A stretch of DNA of 64,000 nt. Source: Alloacidobacterium dinghuense (lineage in GTDB: Bacteria > Acidobacteriota > Terriglobia > Terriglobales > Acidobacteriaceae). The translations under genes were made by a program, and so were the position numbers. Of the stretch, positions 53,145-60,677 are shown piece by piece. The DNA is taken from positions 1,860,001 to 1,924,000 of the forward strand of contig NZ_CP060394.1 in the NCBI RefSeq assembly GCF_014274465.1, written 5' to 3'. Position 1 is the stretch's first letter, and each line of letters begins with the position of its first letter. Below the pieces are notes generated by a model, which saw only the letters and a list, made by a program, of their open reading frames with translations, was not told the origin of the DNA and searched no databases.

Positions 53145-54534
53145 TGATCTATTAAATCCGATTCCGGGCGACAATCCTTCCGGAGCCAGCCTCCGTTACG
53201 ACAAGATCTACGACCAGATCAAAGAAGCGCGGACCGAAGATGACGACAGCCTTCCCAGTGGAGCCTGGGAACGCACGGTCAAGAAGGCCGACTTTAACCT
53301 GGTGATCAAGCTGGCGGGTGAAGCGCTGTCTACTAAAAGCAAGGACCTCCAGCTGGCGGCGTGGCTCACCGAGGCCCACGTCAAAAAGGAAGGCCTGTCT
53401 CTCGTCGAGCCTTGCTTTAAGCTCATCCATGACCTGCAGGAGCAGTTCTGGGATACGATCTATCCCCTCATCGAGGACGACGACGTAGGCCTGCGCGCGA
53501 TGCCTATTGAATGGGCCGCCAATCGCGTTGCCGCTCTCGTGCGCGAAGCCCCGATTACCAAGAAGGGTCTGAACTTCTTCCAATACAAGGAATCCCGCAC
53601 CGTTGGCTACGAAGGCGACGCCGAATCCAGCGACAGCAAGCGCGAAGCGCGCAGGCAGGCGATCGAAGACGGCAAAACCACCGGAGAGGATTTTGACGCA
53701 GCCTTCGCGGCGACCTCCAAGGCGTTTTATGTCGGCCTTCACGACTCTCTGCAATCCACGCTGACCACGCTGGAAACGTTGCAGAGCTTCAGCGAAGAAA
53801 AGTATCGCGATGAAGGGCCATCGTTCGCCAAGCTGCGCACGTCGATCCAGGAAGTCGACCAGGTGGTCAACAGCCTCCTCGCCGAAAAGAGAAAGCTGGA
53901 GCCGGATCCGGTAGACGAAGCAGCAGTCGAAGGCCATGAAGAAATGTCAGAGACGGAAGAAAGCGCCGGTGCGCTGGTTGCTGTGCATGCGGGGAGAGGG
54001 AAGTCCCTCTCAAGCCTAGCCATGAGAAATGCAGGATTTGTTTCAGCCAAGCCAACGGACTGGAGCGATGCCGTCAACCGAATCCGCGAATGCACCCTCT
54101 TCATTCAGGAAGAGCGGCCTTCGAGCCCCGCCACCTTTTTGCTGCAGGCTGTTGTGCAACTCGGAGAAATGGGGGAACAGGACGATCTTGCCCGCGACAT
54201 GATTCGCCAGGGCCAACTGCCCCAGGCAATTCAGCTGCTGTTGCGCGATGCGGCGCGGCAGCCCAACGGCCGCGCCCGTTTTCAGAGCAGGCTGCACATC
54301 GCCCAGCTATGCGTCGACGCAGGCGAGAAGCGAGTCGCGGTTCGCGTTTTAGACGAGCTGATCAAGGAAATTGACGAGCGCAAGCTGGAAGAATGGGAGG
54401 CGGGTGAACTGATCGCGCAGCCGCTGGCGCTGCTTCTCAAGTGCATTGAATCCGATGACGACGGGAGAAGGGAAGAGCTGTTCTCGCGTCTTTGCCGTAT
54501 CGACCCCATAGCGGCGCTGAATGTTTCACATTGA
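53131..54534 (+). CDS. tssA: T6SS TssA (ImpA N-terminal domain)
   Basis: A 467-residue protein starting with GTG at 53131, inside the end of tagJ. It has the ImpA_N signature (LLNPIPGDNPSGASLRYDKIYDQIKEARTEDDD, LITEAHVKKEGL-like, GLSLVEPCFKLIHDLQEQFWDTIYP) followed by a linker and a C-terminal VasJ-like domain with NRIRECTLFIQEERPSSPATFLLQAVVQLGEM and later helical segments. TssA caps or primes sheath and tube assembly. The tssE gene is 29 bases downstream. Confidence 0.9.
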   Translation: MPLRDDLLNPIPGDNPSGASLRYDKIYDQIKEARTEDDDSLPSGAWERTVKKADFNLVIKLAGEALSTKSKDLQLAAWLTEAHVKKEGLSLVEPCFKLIHDLQEQFWDTIYPLIEDDDVGLRAMPIEWAANRVAALVREAPITKKGLNFFQYKESRTVGYEGDAESSDSKREARRQAIEDGKTTGEDFDAAFAATSKAFYVGLHDSLQSTLTTLETLQSFSEEKYRDEGPSFAKLRTSIQEVDQVVNSLLAEKRKLEPDPVDEAAVEGHEEMSETEESAGALVAVHAGRGKSLSSLAMRNAGFVSAKPTDWSDAVNRIRECTLFIQEERPSSPATFLLQAVVQLGEMGEQDDLARDMIRQGQLPQAIQLLLRDAARQPNGRARFQSRLHIAQLCVDAGEKRVAVRVLDELIKEIDERKLEEWEAGELIAQPLALLLKCIESDDDGRREELFSRLCRIDPIAALNVSH

Positions 54535-54563
54535 TTTGATCTACGCTCCAGGAGTTCGCCGGC

Positions 54564-55028
54564 TTGGCACGTTCAGCTACAGAAACGCTGGTAACGCAAT
54601 CAGTCCTTGACCGCCTGATGGCCGTTGAGGACTGGCCGACCACGCGCGCCCAATCTCTTCGCTACTTCAAAGAAGCCCTGAAGCGTGACCTCGAATGGTT
54701 GCTGAACACCCGCCAGCCTCCCATTGAGGCGCTTGCCGATTACGAACTGGCATCGGCTTCCACCCTCAACTACGGACTGCCTGACATTTCCTCGATGGGC
54801 CTCAACTCCGCGTCTGACAATCGACGCTTACGGCAGGCCATCGAGGCTTGCTTGCGCAACTACGAGCCTCGCCTGACCGACGTGCGCGTGACTCTCGAAA
54901 AAGGCGACACGGCGGAGCGCCGTCTGCGCTTCCACATCGAAGGCAGCATGAAGCTCGACCCGGCCCCCGAGGAAATATCATTTGACACTGTGCTCGAGCT
55001 ATCCAGCGGCGAGTACAAGGTGAAATAA
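54564..55028 (+). CDS. tssE: T6SS baseplate protein TssE (gp25-like)
   Basis: A 154-residue protein starting with TTG at 54564, ten bases after CAGGAG. It carries the gp25/TssE domain: SVLDRLMAVEDWPTTRAQSLRYFKEALKRDLEWLLNTRQP, LADYELASASTLNYGLPDISSMGLNS and EISFDTVLELSSGEYKV. It is a wedge component of the baseplate. It lies between tssA and tssF with three bases before the tssF start. Confidence 0.9.
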   Translation: MARSATETLVTQSVLDRLMAVEDWPTTRAQSLRYFKEALKRDLEWLLNTRQPPIEALADYELASASTLNYGLPDISSMGLNSASDNRRLRQAIEACLRNYEPRLTDVRVTLEKGDTAERRLRFHIEGSMKLDPAPEEISFDTVLELSSGEYKVK

Positions 55029-55031
55029 GCG

Positions 55032-56873
55032 ATGCGCGAAGACTTGCTCGAATACTATGAGCGCGAGCTTGCTTATGTCCGGCAGCTTGGGGCGGAGTTC
55101 GCGCAAAAATACCCGCGCGTCGCCAGCCGTCTGCTGCTTGAGCCCGATCGCTGCGACGATCCGCATGTCGAGCGACTGATCGAAGCCTTCGCGTTTCTAG
55201 CCGCGCGCGTTCACTTACGCATCGACGACGACTTTCCGGAAATCACGTCGGCGCTCCTCGGAATCGTCTCGCCCCATTACCTGCGGCCCATCCCATCGAT
55301 GTCGGTCGTCGAATGCCAGCTCGATCCGGAGCAGGGAAAGCAGACCACCGGCCTGCGAATTCCTGTCGGAACCCAGCTCGCAACTAAACGCACTTTCGAT
55401 GGACTTCCTTGCCGCTTTCACACCGCCTACCCCGTGCACCTATGGCCATTCTCCGTAGGCGAATGCGAGTGGCGCCATCCCGAGCGTCTTACGCAGCCCA
55501 TCCGCGTCCACGGAGCAGCTGGAGTCATCCGCATGCGCCTTGATTGCGCCCGCGATGTCTTCTTCGACAAGCTCCAGATCAGCAAATTAGGTTTTCATGT
55601 CACCGGCGAAACCAACGTCGTCCACACGCTCTACGAGCTGCTTTGCCGAAACTGCATCGCAATTTTCGTGCGCGACCCGCAGCAGCGCGGCGGCAAAGTT
55701 GTGCCCATCGCGCCTTCAGACCTGCGCCCTGTCGGCTTTGAAGAGGACGAAGCTCTCCTGCCATACCCCAGGCGCTCCTTCGAAGGCTATCGCCTCTTGC
55801 AGGAATACTTCACTTTCTCGGAAAAATTCCTGTTCTTCGAACTGAGCAGCCTCGAAGCGATCCGCGAAGCAGGCTGCAAGGAACAAGCCGAAATCCTCTT
55901 CTATTTCTCGCGCTTTGATCGCCCCGAGCGCCAGCAGGACCTCGAAATCGGTGTCACATCGCGCACGCTGCGTCTGGGATGCACTCCCATCATCAATCTC
56001 TTTCCACAAACGGCCGAACCGATATTAGTCACGCACACCAAGCACGAGTACCTCGTCATCCCCGATGTGCGCCATCAGGAAACAACCGAAATCTTCTCCA
56101 TCGAAGACGTCATGGCGTCGAACACGAGCCGCCGCGAAAGCATCGAACTCGACCCGCTGTACTCCTACCGCTTTGAAGGCCGCAAAACAACCGGACGCAC
56201 CTACTGGCACGCGATGCGCCGCCCGAATGTCCTCGGCGAGCGCGAGCCGTCCACCATGCACATATCGCTCGTCGACGTAGACGGACAGGTAACGCACCCC
56301 GACGCGGAAGTCCTCACCGTCCGCACCACCTGCTCCAACTTCGACTTGCCGTCGCGCCTGCCATTCGGACTCGAAGAAGGAGATTTCTCCGCAGAAGATT
56401 TTCCTGCAGTACAAAAGATCACGGCGCTCCGCCGTCCCACTCCCAGCTACGATCCGCCGGATGAAAAAGGACAGCTGTGGCGGCTGGTCTCACAGCTCTC
56501 GCTCAACTATCTGTCGCTCGTCGAAGAAGGCGTAACGGCACTGCAGGAAATTCTCCGCCTGCACAACTTCACTGATTCGTCGTACCTCGAAAACCAGATC
56601 GGCGGCATCACCGCCATGTCCTCGCGCCCGCACTTCGCCATCATGCAATCGGGATTCGGCAACATTCCGGCACGCGGCATGCGCATTGAAATCGACTTTG
56701 ACGAGCGCCAGTTTGTCGGCGGAGGTGTATACCTGTTCGCGAACGTGCTCGACCGCTTCCTCGGCAACTACACCTCTATCAACAGCTTCTGCCAGTTGGC
56801 TGCGCGCACCAACCAGAGAAAGGAGATGCTTGGCGAATGGCCACCCAGAGCCGGGAACAAGCCCCTAATTTGA
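55032..56873 (+). CDS. tssF: T6SS baseplate protein TssF
   Basis: A 613-residue protein with the TssF N-terminal segment LLEYYERELAYVRQLGAEFAQKYPRVASRLLLEPDRCDDPHVERLIEAFAFLAARVHLRIDDDFPEI, then IPVGTQLATKRTFDGLPCRFHTAYP. It has a conserved C-terminal region with VEEGVTALQEILRLHNF and ALRRPTPSYDPPDEK. TssF is a baseplate wedge component with TssG and TssE. It overlaps tssG by 37 bases. Confidence 0.92.
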   Translation: MREDLLEYYERELAYVRQLGAEFAQKYPRVASRLLLEPDRCDDPHVERLIEAFAFLAARVHLRIDDDFPEITSALLGIVSPHYLRPIPSMSVVECQLDPEQGKQTTGLRIPVGTQLATKRTFDGLPCRFHTAYPVHLWPFSVGECEWRHPERLTQPIRVHGAAGVIRMRLDCARDVFFDKLQISKLGFHVTGETNVVHTLYELLCRNCIAIFVRDPQQRGGKVVPIAPSDLRPVGFEEDEALLPYPRRSFEGYRLLQEYFTFSEKFLFFELSSLEAIREAGCKEQAEILFYFSRFDRPERQQDLEIGVTSRTLRLGCTPIINLFPQTAEPILVTHTKHEYLVIPDVRHQETTEIFSIEDVMASNTSRRESIELDPLYSYRFEGRKTTGRTYWHAMRRPNVLGEREPSTMHISLVDVDGQVTHPDAEVLTVRTTCSNFDLPSRLPFGLEEGDFSAEDFPAVQKITALRRPTPSYDPPDEKGQLWRLVSQLSLNYLSLVEEGVTALQEILRLHNFTDSSYLENQIGGITAMSSRPHFAIMQSGFGNIPARGMRIEIDFDERQFVGGGVYLFANVLDRFLGNYTSINSFCQLAARTNQRKEMLGEWPPRAGNKPLI

Positions 56874-57916
56874 ACCCAGACGAAGGCGCCGAACTGCAGA
56901 CCGCTCCCATCTTTCAGCGTCTCGACGAGATGCTGAAGCGCGATCCCTACAGCGTGCAGTTCTTTCAGGCCGTGCGTCTTCTGGAGCGACTCCATCCGGA
57001 GCGCCGCCCCGTCGGCCTTTTTGTGTCTCCCGGCTCTGAAGTCGTCCGCTTCTCATCCGTTCCGACATTCTCTTTCCCGGCCAGCGAACTCCAGGGTCTC
57101 GAAAAAGCGAAGGACGGCCAACTGAAGATGTCCGTCAACTTCATGGGACTCTGCGCCGCGGTCGGCACGCTGCCGCATGTCTACACGGATTTTCTCCTGG
57201 AACGCGCCAAAGCAAAGGATCACGGCCCCGGCGACTTCTTCGATCTCTTCAACCATCGCCTCATCTCGCTCTTCTATCGCGCATGGCAGAAGTATCGCTT
57301 CTACGTCGCATACGAGCGCACGGGCGCAGGTGATGATGCCATCAGCACGCGCCTGCTCGATCTGGTTGGACTCGGCACGAAGGGTCTCACCCGGCGCATG
57401 CAGATTGCCGACGAAGCCTGCCTCTACTACACCGGCCTCCTGTCGCAGCGTCGTCCAAGTGCGCAAGCATTGAGGCAGCTGCTCGAAGATTACTTCGAAG
57501 TCCCGGTTGAGATTCACCAGTTCACCGGAACATGGAACCGTCTGCCCCCTGAGAATCAATCCTTCCTGCGCGACACAGGAATGTTCTGCGAACGTCTCGG
57601 CATGGGCACCATTGTCGGCGACGAAGTATGGGACCAGCACGGCACCGTAACCATCCGCCTCGGCCCCATGATGTTCGAGCGCTATCAGCAGTTCCTGCCC
57701 GGAGCCGACGCCCATCGCGATCTGCGTTCCTGGCTGCGCTTTTATGCGAGCCGTGAATTCGACTTTATCGTCCAGCTCGTTCTCGAACGCGAGGAGACGC
57801 CCGGCATGGAGCTTGGTGTCGCCGGTCCCGCCGCATCGCGCCTAGGCCTCGTGAGCTGGGTCAAGAACCGTCCGCTTAGCCGAGATCCGGACGAGGCCAC
57901 GTACAAGCTGTCCTAA
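56837..57916 (+). CDS. tssG: T6SS baseplate protein TssG
   Basis: A 359-residue protein that contains FQAVRLLERLHPERRPVGLFVSPGSEVVRFSSVPTFSFPASELQGL and the characteristic FMGLCAAVGTLPHVYTDFL. It also has YYTGLLSQRRPSAQALRQLLEDYFEVPVEIHQFTGTWNRLP and a final GVAGPAASRLGLVSWVKN. This is the standard TssG pattern. It starts inside the end of tssF. A 32-base gap with GATGAGGGAGCAAG then leads to clpV. Confidence 0.92.
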   Translation: MATQSREQAPNLNPDEGAELQTAPIFQRLDEMLKRDPYSVQFFQAVRLLERLHPERRPVGLFVSPGSEVVRFSSVPTFSFPASELQGLEKAKDGQLKMSVNFMGLCAAVGTLPHVYTDFLLERAKAKDHGPGDFFDLFNHRLISLFYRAWQKYRFYVAYERTGAGDDAISTRLLDLVGLGTKGLTRRMQIADEACLYYTGLLSQRRPSAQALRQLLEDYFEVPVEIHQFTGTWNRLPPENQSFLRDTGMFCERLGMGTIVGDEVWDQHGTVTIRLGPMMFERYQQFLPGADAHRDLRSWLRFYASREFDFIVQLVLEREETPGMELGVAGPAASRLGLVSWVKNRPLSRDPDEATYKLS

Positions 57917-57948
57917 CAGTATTCATTCTTGATGAGGGAGCAAGAAAG

Positions 57949-60609
57949 ATGAGCCTGAACCTGAAGTCGCTGATCACTAAACTGGACGACGCAACCCGCA
58001 GCGCCTTTGAAGCTGCCGCCGGTCTCTGCGTCTCGCGCACGCACTATGACATCGAAGTCGAGCATTACCTGATGAAGGCAATCGACAGCTCCGACAACGA
58101 CATCGCCTTCATCCTCAAGCAATACGGCGTGGACAAATCGCGCCTCACCAATGAACTCCAGCGCAGCCTCGACCGCCTGAAGACCGGCAACGCACGTAGT
58201 CCAGCCTTCAGCCCGCAGCTCGTCAAGATGCTCACCGAAGCGTGGACCATCGCCACCATCGAATACGATGCGAACCAGATTCGTACCGGACACACGCTGC
58301 TCGCTCTGCTTACGAACGATGAATTGGTTCGCCTCATCCGCGACGTCAGCAAAGAATTGCAGCTGATTCCAGTGGAAACACTGCGAACGGATTTCTTCGC
58401 CGTCACCGCCAAGTCGCGTGAAGAGCACTCCGCCGCCGGCGCTGCCGCTCCTGCGGCTGCAGGAGCAGATGGTGCGCCGCGACCCGCAGGCTCCGGCAAA
58501 ACACAGCACCTCGACCAATACACAGAGAACCTCACGGCGAAGGCCAAGGCAGGCAAGATCGATCCCGTCCTCGGTCGCGATTCCGAGATTCGCCAGGTCG
58601 TCGATATCCTCATGCGCCGCCGCCAGAACAATCCCATCATGACCGGCGAAGCAGGCGTTGGCAAAACAGCAGTCGTTGAGGGCTTCGCGCTACGCGTAAG
58701 CCAGGGCGATGTTCCGCCTCCGCTGCGCAACGTGCAGTTGCACAGCCTCGACCTCGCTCTCTTGCAAGCCGGAGCAGGCGTAAAGGGCGAATTCGAAAAT
58801 CGCCTTAAGGGCCTCATCAATGAAGTCAAGTCTTCGCCGCATCCCATCATTCTCTTCATCGATGAAGCGCACACCATGATCGGAGCAGGCGGACAGGCGG
58901 GACAGAACGACGCCGCCAACCTGTTGAAGCCCGCACTGGCGCGCGGCGAACTTCGCACCATCGCCGCCACCACATGGTCCGAATACAAAAAGTTCTTCGA
59001 GAAAGACGCCGCGTTAGCCCGCCGCTTCCAGGTTGTCAAAGTCGAAGAGCCAAGCGAAGAGCAATGCGCGACCATGCTGCGCGGCATCATCGCGGCCATG
59101 GAGAAACACCACAACCTGCGTATTCTCGATCAGGCAGTCACCTCCACCGTGAAGCTCACGCACCGCTATCTCGCCGGACGCCAGCTTCCAGACAAAGCCG
59201 TCAGCGTGCTCGACACGGCATGCGCGCGCCTCGCATTGGGGCAGACCACTATCCCGCCGGCAATCGAAGATGCCAACCGCCGCATCGATGATCTCAAAGT
59301 CCAGAAGCAGATTCTCGAACGCGAGACCACCGTAGGTGAAGACCACGCCGAGCGCCTGCAGACGATCGAAGACCAGCTAGCAAAGACCGAAGAATCTCTC
59401 GGGAAGCTGAAGGCGCAATGGGAGAAAGAAGTCGATCTCGTCAGCCGCATTCGCGTCATGCGTGAAGCCCTCGAGTCCGGCGCAGAGACAGTCAAGGCCG
59501 AAGGCGACGGCAAGCCTGAAGTAAAGCCCTCGCTCGAAGCGTTGCAGGCCCTCGAAGCCGAGCTAGAAAAAGTGCAGGGCGAGAACCCGCTCATGCACGT
59601 CTGCGTCGACGAGCAAATCGTCGGCGAAGTCATCTCTGCATGGACCGGCATCCCGCTCGGCAAGATGGTCAAGGACGAAATCACCTCCGTCCTCGAACTC
59701 GACCAGCACCTCAAGAAGCGCGTCATCGGGCAGGACCACGGTCTCGCTGCCATCGCCCAGCGCATTATCACCTCACGCGCCTCGCTCGACGATCCCGGCA
59801 AGCCCGTCGGCGTCTTCATGCTGGTCGGACCCAGCGGCGTAGGCAAAACCGAAACCGCTCTCGCGCTCTCCGATCTGCTCTACGGCGGCGAGCGCAACAT
59901 GATCACCATCAACATGTCGGAGTTTCAAGAAGCGCACACCGTTTCGTCGCTGAAAGGCTCGCCTCCGGGATACGTCGGTTACGGTGAAGGAGGAGTGTTA
60001 ACTGAAGCAGTCCGGCGCCGTCCCTACTCCGTCGTCCTGCTAGACGAGGTAGAAAAAGCGCACCCTGACGTGCTTGAGCTTTTCTATCAGGTCTTCGACA
60101 AAGGCAACATGGAAGACGGCGAAGGCCGCTCCATCGATTTCAAGAACACCATCATCATCCTCACCAGCAACGCCGCAACCGACACGCTGGCCAAGCTCAC
60201 TGCCGACAAGGAGACAATGCCCGATGCCGATGGCCTGCTCGCCGCCATCAAGCCCGAGCTGAACAAAATCTTTAAGCCGGCATTCCTCGGCCGCATGATG
60301 GTCATTCCCTACTTCCCGGTGCGCGACGAGGCGTTGAAGCAGATCATTCGCCTGAAGATCGCCAAAATCCAACGCCGCATCCAGGAGACGCACAAGATCG
60401 CACTCCACTACGACGATGCCGTGCTGGAAGAAGTGGCCAAGCGCTGTACTGAAGTCGAAAGCGGCGCGCGCAACGTCGACAACATCCTCACCAACACCAT
60501 GCTGCCCGAAATTTCTCGTCAGGTGCTCAGCTGCATGGCAGAGGAAACACTCACCGAAAGAGTCTCAGTCGGTGTTTCACCCGAAGGACGCTTTACCTAC
60601 CAATGGTAG
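57949..60609 (+). CDS. clpV: T6SS AAA+ ATPase ClpV (TssH)
   Basis: The 886-residue Clp-type ATPase has an N-terminal domain with SLNLKSLITKLDDATRSAFEAAAGLCVSRTH typical of ClpV rather than ClpB. The first nucleotide site is GEAGVGKTAVVEGFA with ILFIDEAHTMIGAG, a middle coiled coil with ETTVGEDHAERLQTIEDQL, and the second site is GPSGVGKTETALALSD with VVLLDEVEKAHPDV. The arginine finger segments are near expected positions. ClpV disassembles contracted sheath. It ends 68 bases before vgrG, with a hairpin between. Confidence 0.94.
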   Translation: MSLNLKSLITKLDDATRSAFEAAAGLCVSRTHYDIEVEHYLMKAIDSSDNDIAFILKQYGVDKSRLTNELQRSLDRLKTGNARSPAFSPQLVKMLTEAWTIATIEYDANQIRTGHTLLALLTNDELVRLIRDVSKELQLIPVETLRTDFFAVTAKSREEHSAAGAAAPAAAGADGAPRPAGSGKTQHLDQYTENLTAKAKAGKIDPVLGRDSEIRQVVDILMRRRQNNPIMTGEAGVGKTAVVEGFALRVSQGDVPPPLRNVQLHSLDLALLQAGAGVKGEFENRLKGLINEVKSSPHPIILFIDEAHTMIGAGGQAGQNDAANLLKPALARGELRTIAATTWSEYKKFFEKDAALARRFQVVKVEEPSEEQCATMLRGIIAAMEKHHNLRILDQAVTSTVKLTHRYLAGRQLPDKAVSVLDTACARLALGQTTIPPAIEDANRRIDDLKVQKQILERETTVGEDHAERLQTIEDQLAKTEESLGKLKAQWEKEVDLVSRIRVMREALESGAETVKAEGDGKPEVKPSLEALQALEAELEKVQGENPLMHVCVDEQIVGEVISAWTGIPLGKMVKDEITSVLELDQHLKKRVIGQDHGLAAIAQRIITSRASLDDPGKPVGVFMLVGPSGVGKTETALALSDLLYGGERNMITINMSEFQEAHTVSSLKGSPPGYVGYGEGGVLTEAVRRRPYSVVLLDEVEKAHPDVLELFYQVFDKGNMEDGEGRSIDFKNTIIILTSNAATDTLAKLTADKETMPDADGLLAAIKPELNKIFKPAFLGRMMVIPYFPVRDEALKQIIRLKIAKIQRRIQETHKIALHYDDAVLEEVAKRCTEVESGARNVDNILTNTMLPEISRQVLSCMAEETLTERVSVGVSPEGRFTYQW

Positions 60610-60614
60610 GCAGT

Positions 60615-60647
60615 CCGCGCGATCGTGAAGCGCTCACGGTCGCGCGG
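60615..60647. repeat. Intercistronic hairpin between clpV and vgrG
   Basis: CCGCGCGATCGTGA (60615-60628) and TCACGGTCGCGCGG (60634-60647) pair as a 14-base stem with one G-U wobble and the loop AGCGC. It is followed by TCAACTCAATG rather than a U-tract, so it is not a classical terminator. It may protect or process the message, or tune vgrG/PAAR levels. Confidence 0.65.
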
Positions 60648-60677
60648 TCAACTCAATGAAAGCTGTGGCGAACCCGT

